Origin: Pontederia crassipes
Taxonomy: Eukaryota; Streptophyta; Magnoliopsida; Commelinales; Pontederiaceae
Assembly (NCBI GenBank): GCA_030549335.1
Contig: CM060183.1
Span: 33,974,768 to 34,038,767 of the forward strand
Length of the DNA: 64,000 nucleotides
Direction of reading: 5' to 3'
A program made the translations under genes and the position numbers. Positions 1-9,204 of the stretch are shown piece by piece (within the stretch, counting starts at the first letter, position 1; every line of letters starts with the position of its first letter). The notes beneath the pieces were generated by a model. That model was not told where the DNA came from. It made no database searches and saw nothing but the letters and a program-made list of their open reading frames with translations.

Positions 1-238
1 ATATTTCTTTACTGTATTAGGTAGCCTCATCTCATCTTGTTTACTTATTTATGATATTTCACTTATTTCATATGTTGATATGATTTAATTATTATATATA
101 CAATTCTATCTTAATCAACATTTTTAGTTTGTAATGTATCATTACTATGTTTATTATTGAACTACATCATATCTTTTTATAATCTAATTGGGACAATGAT
201 TCAAAATATAATTATTTTTATGCCTAAAGACTATTTTC

Positions 239-272
<34 letters not shown>

Positions 273-1445
273 TATTTTTAGTGCACCGTATACTAACAGT
301 TATGAGGTATCTTGTTATGCATTGAATTCTTCATGTAGAACATTTCAGATATATGTGTCTCATGTGCAAGAATTTTTTCTATGAAAATATGCAAGCAAAT
401 CACAATCTTTTGGTTAAGATGTTTATGATGAAAAAATTGAACATGTTACGGAAAATATTTTAAGGCATAAAATGTTGTTCTTTAGCATAATTATTTATTG
501 TCCTAATGCTATTTCCCTATTAATATATGTATGGATTAGACAATATTCAACAAGTTTTTTTTACAAGTAATGTTGAATAATTTTTATTTCCTTAAGGCCT
601 ATTTGGTACCAGGATAAAACAGGAGCAAACGACTTGTTCTTGAACAATTATCCAAATAATTATTTCTTCAACTCGTGGGGCCAACCTGCAATAATTGTAG
701 GAACAACAAAATGCAAGAGTAAATAATAAGGAAGGCACGAACATCCTATCTCCTGCAAGAACAATAAAATAGGAGTGACAATAGGTCAAAACATCATCCA
801 AACAGCCCCTAGTTGTAGTATTCTTATCAATTACGAGTTAAATTAACATACAATCACAAATTATAATACACCATGCAATCACGCACTCTCTGTACTTTTG
901 GATTGATATCACTAATGACCCAAAATACAAATAATTATAATCTACATTATTCGATCCTGATCTAAAAATCTAAAGTTTGTACTTACGGTGCAATATCAAT
1001 TTATTGATTGCACGCTAATATGCCTCTATTATTATTCTTATAATACTTGGCAGACTATTCTATCTTAAGAATATTAGAAATGTGTTATTGTAGATGACAT
1101 TTGGCATTGCAGAAATGGATAAAATGAACATTCAAATTGAAATATTTAGAACGTAGACTCATTATTGGATTAAAATGCATGCATTTTTAATCTCCGTACG
1201 TAAATCATGATGATTTTATAAAAATAATTTCAATTTATTTTTATACCAAGATTAAGCATTGATTCTTGATTTAATTAGCACTACTATTTAAAAATACTGT
1301 TTCTGGATACTTTCTCTCTTCATTGAAATGTTTTTACGAACAGGATTTTTATAGCTAAGGCATATATATGCTTTCTTTTCTGGGATTATGTAAAAAATAT
1401 AATACATTTTTTTTTCAATTGACACTTCAATTACAATGTTTTGTT
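1..1445. other. AT-rich intergenic DNA
   Basis: No gene is supported here. The stretch is AT-rich, with a short (TA)n run at about 242-270 and a candidate MITE at 594-811. Short ORFs in it lack codon structure or any recognisable domain. It ends at the target-site duplication TTGTT (1441-1445) of the adjacent solo LTR. Confidence 0.6.
594..811. mobile_element. candidate MITE with TTTGG-type terminal inverted repeats
   Basis: The left end reads AAGGCCTATTTGGTACC. The right end, reverse complemented, reads AGGGGCTGTTTGGATG. These are imperfect inverted termini about 218 bp apart. TGTTTGG-type termini are common in plant hAT and PIF/Harbinger MITEs. No clear target duplication was found, so superfamily and exact ends are uncertain. 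Confidence 0.4.
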
Positions 1446-1573
1446 TGTAACGTTTGAAATCTTCACATGACAATTAATAGAAAATCAATAGGAAATTAAT
1501 GCATTAATGGAAATTCAAATCAGAATTTGATTCAAACTCAAAAAAAGGGAAACGACGACAGATGAAACAGCCG

Positions 1574-1600
1574 ATCAGGGGAGGGATTCCCTCCCCTGAT
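1574..1600. repeat. perfect 27-bp palindrome in the LTR upstream of its TATA box
   Basis: The 13-bp arm ATCAGGGGAGGGA (1574-1586) is followed by one T and then its exact reverse complement (1588-1600). It lies about 40 bp upstream of the LTR TATA box. It could form a hairpin or bind a dimeric factor; role unknown. Confidence 0.85.
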
Positions 1601-1639
1601 TGCGCCCCACGATTGGTCGGCCCTTTGGCCGGCCGATGC

Positions 1640-1647
1640 TATAAAAG
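1640..1647 (+). promoter_or_regulatory. LTR TATA box
   Basis: TATAAAAG about 195 bp into the solo LTR, after a GC-rich segment with an ATTGG (inverted CCAAT) motif. Position and composition fit the U3 promoter of a retrotransposon; transcription would start near 1670. Confidence 0.6.
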
Positions 1648-2049
1648 GGCGAGAAGGGGGCGCTCTCGCACCCCCTTGGATACCTCGCCGGCCATCCTTC
1701 ATTTCCTCTTCTCCTTCCTCCGATCCGACGACCGATGCACGACGAGCGAACGAGCGAAACAGAGGCGGCACGCTAAAGCAATGATTCGAAGAACCTTCGA
1801 TGCGCGGCAACTCTCCTCGACGTGCGCAAGGACCAGGAGAACTCCTCTCGCCAACCAGGAACGACCAGCGATCGATCGTACGACGACAACGATCCGACGA
1901 ACTCGAAAATCGACGAACAGAGGTACCTTAGATTTAAATCCCCCTAGACGAAGAAATATAGATCTAATGTTGCGCATAAAGATGTACTTTTCATATTGTG
2001 ATCTACTCGATTCGACGGCCGGAAGGTCGTCGGAGATATGGAAGATGGC

Positions 2050-2580
2050 AGTTTCTGCGCGATAGGACCCGACCCAAATACCTGTCGACCCAGCCCGGGT
2101 TATACTTGGACGCGGACTGGAAGCGATTAAACCCGATCCGGGTTCATTTTCCAACGACGTCACGTGATTATCATGCTACGACCTGATTGGACTAGAGTTT
2201 AACTCGGCTCGGGTCGTGTCGACCGGACCGAGCGTGAGCTCGACCGAGACGACAACCGGTGCACAGTCATCAACCCGGCCCGAGTTAACCTCAACTCGGC
2301 CCGGGTAGTGTGTATCAATACCCCGAATAAGACTCGACTCGAGTTTTCATTGACTCGGCCCGGGTCATACACATATTGACCCCGAGTACGACTCGACCCG
2401 AGTCGGATATCAACCCGGCCGGGTCTTACCGAGTCGGATCGAGTACGAATCCGACTCGATATCGATCAATGTATGGTCAACGACCTGACCCGAGTTGGAC
2501 CTCAACTCGGACCGGGTCATGCGCAGCAATTTCCCGACGGAGACTCGACTTGAGTTCTCCTTAACCCGGCCCGGGTTTTG
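2050..2580. repeat. dispersed GGGTC/GACCC motif array in the solo LTR
   Basis: Imperfect copies of a unit close to AACTCGGCCCGGGTC recur roughly every 45-75 bp (for example near 2205, 2290, 2350, 2413, 2505 and 2565), often as pairs of inverted half-units. Similar islands occur in the other LTR-like elements of the window (28030-28470, 36960-37330, 41700-41990, 60240-60625). The CG-dense motif and variable spacing suggest a fast-evolving LTR subrepeat rather than coding sequence. Confidence 0.7.
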
Positions 2581-2828
2581 TCGGCCAGAAAAGCAGATTT
2601 TTTCCATCGAGTCCAATCCTTTGGAAATTAGACCCTATCCTCAATAGAATTTCATTCAGAACCCTAAAGATACAAAGAACCAACCTTTTGAGGAAGAAGA
2701 ATCTTTTCCTCTTCTAATTTCTACGTAATATCAAAGATGTGCAAAGATAAGATAAGTAAAGATAAAGATATGTGATCGCTATGTGCCGCCTCAATGTATG
2801 GAACAAATATTATAGTATTGTATAGAGA

Positions 2829-3111
2829 TGAGCAGATACTTAGCTGACGAGACAGCGAACCTACTGGTATTCGATGATCACTGTTCCTGAGATTTCAGGT
2901 CATCTCCCACCTGTATCTTGAAGAAGGGTGATGCAATGGTCACACTCATTCCCCTAAAGAACATAGTACTGAATCAGAGGGACAGGTAGCTAGCTGAGGA
3001 GACAGTGAACCTACTGATTCTTAAATGACCACTATTCCTGGGTGTAGGTTCTCTTCCACCTACATTCCGAATTCGGTGATGCATTGTCACACCCCTCCCC
3101 CTTTCAGGGCT
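2829..3111. repeat. two-copy tandem repeat, about 150-bp period, in the solo LTR
   Basis: The block with TAGCTGACGAGACAG (2841) recurs at 2991 as TAGCTGAGGAGACAG. GAACCTACTG, the TCCCACCT/TTCCACCT block and GGTGATGCA...CCCC follow in the same order in both copies. Confidence 0.8.
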
Positions 3112-3947
3112 TACTCTTTACAGATTCAGAGATGCACCTCTAGCATCCCAACTTAATAAAGTCGAGCTCGCATATGACAACTAACTTTAAGGATATCATA
3201 GTAATGTAAAAAACGTAGCGCAACTCACAATAAAGCAAATGCAAAGTAAAATATTGTATAGCATGGTATAAAATATCATATAGCAAAGTACGGAACATGA
3301 TATGGTAAAGATAATGCAGAGTATGCTAAAGACAAAGTATAATTATAGTAAAAATACAGATATTGATCATGATGAAGTATGATGTGTGACTCATTATGGT
3401 CATGGTATAGAAGCCAAGGTATATAATTATTCATCATTGATATATTGTTCATCATGGATCCTTATCTCATTGTCTATGTTTTTATTGTACTGGGCATCTT
3501 TGCTCATAGGTATTCGATTCCCTTGCATTGAAATTTTGTAGGTGAGAATGCAAATTGACGAGGTCCTGGAGGGCGCAGGGTTTGGAGAGTACTGCACATG
3601 ACCGATATTTCCTTCAAGTCTTCATCATTACATCCAGTTTAATTATTATTATTTATTCAGAGGCATCATGTCATTCCGCTTCATAATGAACTTTTCTTTT
3701 GATGAACTTTGTTTAGTTGTGACTTTGTCTTCACTTTGTTATAGATTGCATTAACTTTCGATGTCTCTTGACATTTCGATATTTAAACTTACGTATTAAA
3801 GTTTTTTATTATAATTCTTATTATAATTGATATCACGTATGTCATTTTGTTGAATGGTCATAGTCAATAGGGTAATAGACAGTGTACCGCTCTCGGGGTC
3901 AACCTGACTGTCTATATGACAGGAAGGGCGATTTTAGAGGCGTTACA

Positions 3948-4718
3948 TTGTTGAAGTAAGGATCCAATAAAAAAAATACTGTGTTGCGCATGCATACACA
4001 AAAATATAAATTCTGGAATTATTGTTAAATTCGGACGTGTTATTTACTATTCGTACAACAAAAAATATAATACTATTTTGGAGTTGCTAAAAAGACATAA
4101 AATGAGGTGGAATGGATCCAATAATTCAAGGGAAAAAAAGAAGAAAGTATGTGACGTGAACGGTCAAACCAAATCTGGAATCTGTATCTGTTACAGATAT
4201 ATTCAGACGTCACGTTTTCGAATCGGGGTAAAAAACAATATGATACGCTGACACGCCTCGTTGATATGATGAGTTTATACCAGCAAATTGCAATGGGTAT
4301 ATTTATAGCTGGCAGTACGTAGTACGTACCAAAACCATGACAGCATCTTGGATCCATACGTTGACCGACAACATCAATCGAATCTTGGGGTTAATCACCA
4401 TTAATTAACAATATTTGTGCATGTATTAGCTAATAAAGCAAAAGTTAACCCAGAAAAAAAAGAGAATAACCAAATAATATGTGAATGGAATGAAGATATT
4501 GGATTAGTTTATACAAAACGTGCTACCAGCATATCCCCGCCCCATGCGAAACCACGTGGGGTAGGAATGGGGGGCAATTTGTCGTCGAACTCTCTTTTTG
4601 AGATTAAGACGAAGTGGATTGCTCCTGTCTCACCGGATTCTTGAATTTTCTCGTCTTAATTTTTATTAATAAGTTATTTCGTTCCATCATGTATACTATA
4701 TATATATGTATATTATAT
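3948..4718. other. intergenic DNA without a recognised gene
   Basis: Starts with the right TTGTT target duplication of the solo LTR. The rest is AT-rich except a short GC-rich patch at about 4530-4600 with a GTGGGG motif. ORFs here are short and have no family signature. Confidence 0.5.
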
Positions 4719-5438
4719 GAGATTAATGGATGTATAACATCTCTTAGGTGAAACCTTGTGTAGCTTTCAAATCTAAGCCGTCTGATGTAGATCAAGGGTC
4801 CAGATCATTTCACGCATTTTCTCTCTCTCTTTACTCTCGTGAGCCTCCCTCTCTTCTCTGTGATGGGAGCGGCGATCGGCAGCGGGGCACATGGCTCGAT
4901 CAGGGCGGGGCGAGCAATCGATGGCGGGGAAGTAGGGTGGTGCAAGCAATCGACGACGCGAGCGGGGAAGAGAGGGGCAGCGCATTTGGTGGCGGCGCAG
5001 ATCGGGCTCGATGATGGGGACGGATCGACGGCGAGAGAGGGGTTCCAGCTTGATGATGGGGCGGATTGAGGCCCTCACTTTTCTCTCTTCGCTTGCTCTT
5101 CTCTGCCATCGCCGGTCGCCTCCAAGCTCTGCCGCTGTCACCGCTGCTGCTACCGTCACCGAGCACTGGCGCCGATCGCCTTCGAACGTTGCAGCTGGCG
5201 TCGTCGCTCTTCTCTGCCATTGTTGTCGCCACCGTCGAGCCCGTCGTTCTCCCCTCGCAGGTCCGCAGCCGTCGTCGATCCGAGCCCTACTGTCTCCGAT
5301 TCGAGGTCGCGCCGCCACTATTTGCTGCCGTCGCTGCCTCCGATGGCCGCCCTCGTCAGTGAGAGTAGAGAGAGATAGAGAGAGATCTTGGAGGCTACAT
5401 AAGGTTTCACCTAAGAGAGATTACACCTCCATTAATCC

Positions 5439-5440
<2 letters not shown>
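4719..5440. mobile_element. inverted-repeat element with GC-rich core (possible captured gene fragment)
   Basis: The left arm (about 4720-4764) carries GATTAATGGATG then CTCTTAGGTGAAACCTT. The right arm (about 5394-5440), reverse complemented, carries GATTAATGGAGG then CTCTTAGGTGAAACCTT. The arms are about 45 bp, and the right side runs straight into a (TA)n tract. The roughly 600-bp interior is much richer in GC than the flanks and has overlapping ORFs on both strands, the longest 181 aa. No domain was recognised. A non-autonomous DNA transposon that captured gene sequence (Pack-MULE-like) is one explanation; a palindromic 9-11-bp target duplication was not resolved. Confidence 0.6.

Positions 5441-5441
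<1 letters not shown>

Positions 5442-5487
<46 letters not shown>
5442..5487. repeat. (TA)n microsatellite
   Basis: Nearly pure TA dinucleotide run abutting the right inverted repeat of the neighbouring element. Confidence 0.9.
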
Positions 5488-5491
<4 letters not shown>

Positions 5492-5499
5492 ATATCTCC

Positions 5500-6190
5500 C
5501 TCTCTCTAACCCTAATATCACTCATCATCTCTCATCTCTCACAAGCCCTCGACGCCTCCACCCCCATCAACTTCAAACGATTGTCGGCGCCCCCCATCAA
5601 CTTCAAATGGGCAGAAAGCCCCCTCACACCGTCCATCTCAAGCCCTAAATCTCGCGGATCTCCTCTAGACACACCTCGTAGATGCATGCTCCGGTGACTA
5701 CAATAGTGAGGGCAACGGCAAAACCGACAAATTCGATCATGGCGGCGGGTGGAAAGTCAACTGTGATGGCACCATCTAGCGACGGATCCGGTGTAGAGGT
5801 CAACATAGAACACCCTAGAATGGTCCGACAACGTGAGCACGAGTTCACAGAACTTGGCCGACTTTAGGTTGGAATGCGATCTCCAAGAGGGAGCCATCAA
5901 TGAGCTTCACGGTGGGTCCACGACGTTGCGATCGTTCTCCTTGCGGTCGAACTCCTGTGTCCAACCTCCAATCAATCCTTGAGCAGGTCCTCCTTGTCTC
6001 ATCCAGAACACCAATGTCACCATCGCACTCTCTCCGGCGCCGACTACAATGCCATTGTCGAGAGGATGGCAGAGGTGAACTCCAAGGCTGCAAGTCGACG
6101 GAGGGCGTGCAAGGAGTGTGCGTGCTCCTGCTGCCCAGGCACCTCTGCCTGTGCAAGGAGTGCGAATGCCCCATTTGCCGTCGGTTGCCT
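5500..6190 (+). pseudogene. GC-rich gene relic ending in a RING-like fragment
   Basis: This block is GC-rich and coding-like in patches, but its reading frame is broken. At 6116-6184 one frame reads VCVLLLPRHLCLCKECECPICRR. That resembles the second half of the C3HC4 RING of BOI/S-RNase-binding-type E3 ligases (VLLLPCRHLCLCKxCE...CPICR). The usual Cys before RHLC is missing, and the residues between the last two Cys pairs are deleted. Upstream frames (5682-5867, 5900-6110) could be other exonic pieces, but I recognise no domain in them. A decayed RING gene or captured fragment is the best reading; function is not expected. Confidence 0.4.
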
Positions 6191-6239
6191 TTTTTTAATA
6201 TTTTCTATTTTTTTTCACATTTTCACCTAAGAAATCAAG

Positions 6240-6390
6240 GAATCGAAGTAGAGATCCGGAGCCCCAAGGGGATCGGGGCAGGAGATCATATTTTCCCCAC
6301 ATCAGATATTCGGGGCGGGGTCGGGGGTGGGGCCCGAAGCTCGGCTAAGGGCAGGGGGACAGGGTCGGGTGCTATCTTGCATGTGTAATC
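6240..6390. other. G-rich low-complexity segment
   Basis: Repeated GGGG/CCCC blocks (for example GGGGCGGGGTCGGGG near 6312) resemble the C-rich segments at 43690-43835 and 44180-44345. Probably a transposon-derived fragment; no coding signal. Confidence 0.4.
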
Positions 6391-7828
6391 TTAGCACGAG
6401 TCATTTTTTTTACACTAAAAATTTTGCGTTGTTTAATTAGATTCGAATCGAAATTATAACTTAAAACTGCAAAGCCTTTGGCAAGAGGAAGAAAAATTAA
6501 AACCTGATTAATTACCTGAATAAGAGCGAATCATGTATGCACATGGTTTTCCGGCAACGAGTTGGTGCATTCAAGTTGTTCCTCACCTATGTGGAGAGAG
6601 AGAGAGAGAGAGAGAGTCCAAGTGATGACGTATTACCGAAGATAGTAGCTTCCCTATCTCTTTCAAGCTAGTTTTATTTTGTGTCTTTATTCAGTTAAAA
6701 TTACATGTTTTTTTATTGTGCAAGAATTTTGGTGTACGGAATAGTGGAACATAAGATCATATTTTTATTATAAGATCTGATTTAATTAAGAAGATAACAT
6801 GTTATACTTGTACATAATCAATGTGAATCGTTCATTTTCCTTTGTTTTTTAAATTTTAATCTGATGGCGCACCTTGTTTCAGAGCACTTAATTTACAAGA
6901 GTCGAGCATGGTGACCAAACTATATATATATATATATATATATATATTTCACCAAGGGGAGAGAGAGAGTAAGAAGAGACAGCAATGTGGGGGACTAAAG
7001 GAGGACGCATAGTTAGCTGTCCGTTTGCACTTGGCACCAACCTCATCTTTCTCGCCTCCACTTCCACTATGTATGTGTTTCTGTCAAGTGTCAAGCGAGT
7101 AATAAGAACACACTTCGGCCATGAGCTCTTGTTCCTACTTTTGGAACCTTTTTGCTGTCTTCTCTCTCGGTTTTCTGACTTACCAAGATATATATATAAG
7201 GTGTCTTTTTCTTTCTCGTTTCAACTTTCAACCTCGTTTGTTGCAATTGCAATTGTTTAGTGCGTGAAAGTGCAACCCACGTACTCTCTCTCTCTCTCAT
7301 TCCCAGGGATGATATATGCATCGATCTTAACCCACCGATCAGCACATTGAGCCAAATGGACGATGACAAGGGCCCTCCTTTTGTTTTATGCTTCCTACAT
7401 TATAAGCACATCCTGGAGCCAAGCCAAATGCATCGCAACAACGCTATTCTTGCCTCGCCAAAAGAGCTTTAATTTCACTTGTTTTTACTGTGAGAAAGGA
7501 AGTCTCACTGGCTAGCTACGTGATTCAAACTCAACATTTTTATGGAAAAGTCAAACGCCCATCAATTCTTCTGAAAGTTGGATGGTACAATTCTCCATTG
7601 TTGGAAACACACAAAATATAGAACTTTTTTACATGATTGGATGATAATTTCATGAATTCATGCACATTAAATAGTTGCTCGAGAATATACATGATCAGGA
7701 CAATTGGCCGAGGCCCCATCCCCACAGCCCTGGCCTTAATTTGATCAGTGACTCAGTGTGCTGTCCCTTGCCAGCGCAGTAAGGGGGCCAGCGATCTTTC
7801 TTCAGCCTTGAACATTAATAACTCACTA

Positions 7829-7876
<48 letters not shown>

Positions 7877-8149
7877 AAATATAAGTGTTCCCTATCCCAT
7901 CTTTATGAATATCTGATGGTATAAAAAATAGAGAATAAGATGAGGTAGGGAACATCAACATTGAATATATATATATATGTGTGTGTTAATAATACATTGA
8001 ATCATATCCCAATTAGAAACATGTCTACTTCAAGACAATCTAAAGTAAAAGACGCTCTGACACTACGGAAGTCTCGTCAGCGAGCCTGAGAGGTCAAGGG
8101 GGATCTCTCGTGACGGTGGTATGGGGGGATTTTATGGGGTATTCTATAT
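6391..8149. other. intergenic DNA with microsatellites
   Basis: No gene is supported. It holds a (GA)n run at 6594-6616, (TA)n at 6921-6947 and (TTA)n at about 7830-7875. ORFs at 6985-7472 lack domains and overlap each other on both strands. Confidence 0.5.
7830..7875. repeat. (TTA)n microsatellite
   Basis: About fifteen uninterrupted trinucleotide units. Confidence 0.95.
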
Positions 8150-8405
8150 GTGATTCAGAATTAATTTATTTTTTTATCGCGAGATAAGTATCATATTTTT
8201 TTAGAGATTAATTTAGAGTTCTGGTATGAAATTCTTATCATCCGTTGAAGGAAGTGCCTATATAAATTTCTTATAGATTCAAAAAAAAATCTGTCTAATA
8301 ATCATCCTCTATTTTTTTCATCGAATAAAACTTTGCTTCGCTTTAAATTTCTCAAAATTTTTAGCGATGCATAATTTCTCTCGTATACAAATCTTAACAA
8401 TATAT
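8150..8405 (-). mobile_element. LTR fragment related to 30795-30975
   Basis: On the - strand it starts TGTTAAGATTTGTATACG, followed by GAGAGAAATTATGCAT and later AAGAAATTTATATAGGCAC. The same order of blocks (TGTTAGGTTTTATGTACG, AAGAAATTATGCAT, AGAAAATTTATATGAGTAC) is seen at 30795-30975 and 63440-63633. TGTT starts and the adjacent A-rich segment fit a Copia-type LTR end. No internal domain is present. Confidence 0.5.
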
Positions 8406-9020
8406 AAAAACATGTAACCCCGCACACACGCATACAATGTGAATTAAGATTATTAAAATTTGACTAATTAATTTCGGGCGGGAGACAACTCTCATTGGTT
8501 TACATGCATGTAAATTACTTGCATAGTTGTTCGGATTGTGATTTCCGAACCGCTTGCGGGACTACACGCCATGCAACACGATGAATATGCACGTTTGGGT
8601 TTTATCTTCCATCTCCTCTATATAATATAATCTGACAATTGCGTTAACTACGTAATTAACAACCTACTATTACGTAAGTGGTAGTAGGTTAATTAATCTC
8701 GGTGATCGATGTCCGTGACGAGGGCATGATTAATCACCCACTGATTAACTTCTCCATCAAGCTGCTAATTAATTTTAATTAAATTATTAATTAACAAACA
8801 CAAATATTTAGGGTCACGGGAGAAGGAAGAGAAGCCAATCCGATCTGCATATATTGCATGATCTGGCAGTGCAGTGGGGGTGGGTGGGTGGGTGGGGGGG
8901 GGGGGGGGGGGGGGCGGCAGCAGCATCAAACGGACTCCACGGCACCATAAATCTCTGTTCGAATCTACTGCGGATCGATGGATGGATCTGGGCAAGACAA
9001 CAAGATCCGTGCGCCCTGCC
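8406..9020. other. region upstream of the OVATE gene
   Basis: AT-rich non-coding DNA, then a GC-rich stretch with a pure run of 21 G (8894-8914) about 110 bp upstream of the TATA box. The long in-frame ORF extension that begins at 8854 crosses this G run and lies upstream of the promoter, so I do not count it as coding. Confidence 0.5.
8894..8914. repeat. homopolymeric G run
   Basis: Twenty-one consecutive G, preceded by TGGG repeats. Such runs are prone to length error in sequencing and could form G-quadruplex structures; here it sits just upstream of the core promoter of the OVATE gene. Confidence 0.9.
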
Positions 9021-9028
9021 TATAAATA
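9021..9028 (+). promoter_or_regulatory. TATA box of the OVATE family gene
   Basis: TATAAATA in the context GCCTATAAATATTC, 184 bp before the chosen ATG. Transcription would start near 9050, giving a 5' leader of about 150 nt. This argues against starts upstream of about 9050. Confidence 0.65.
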
Positions 9029-9204
9029 TTCTTCTGTTCATTCGTTTGTTTGCCCTTCCCACTTGCCACCTTTTTTTAATGTGCCATTTGAATGATCCAT
9101 GTAGACGAAGGAACAAGGCCATTTGCATGCGATTCTTCGATCGCCACCTTTTTTATAGAGGGATCGATCGATCGCCTTTGGCCACACGGACAAGAGAAGC
9201 GTCA

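Larger units (their letters stand above)
1446..3947 (+). mobile_element. complete solo LTR, probably Ty3/Gypsy
   Basis: The 2502-bp element starts TGTAACGTTTG and ends GGCGTTACA, so it has the TG...CA ends of an LTR. It is flanked by the perfect 5-bp direct repeat TTGTT at 1441-1445 and 3948-3952. It contains no internal coding region, primer-binding site or second LTR, which fits a solo LTR left by LTR-LTR recombination. A TATA box at 1640 sets the + orientation. Inside are a 27-bp palindrome, an array of CGGGTC-type motifs and a two-copy 150-bp tandem repeat. TGTAAC ends are typical of Tekay/Del-like chromovirus LTRs; family assignment is inference. Confidence 0.8.

Noticed and set aside
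4773..5318. 181-aa - strand ORF, the longest in the first 8 kb
   Set aside because: It lies wholly inside an inverted-repeat element, overlaps ORFs in other frames of the same GC-rich DNA, and shows no domain or promoter.
8854..9204. N-terminal extension of the OVATE ORF (117 extra residues)
   Set aside because: It translates a poly-G run and lies largely upstream of the TATA box at 9021. Only starts at 9079 or 9127 could be real alternatives.
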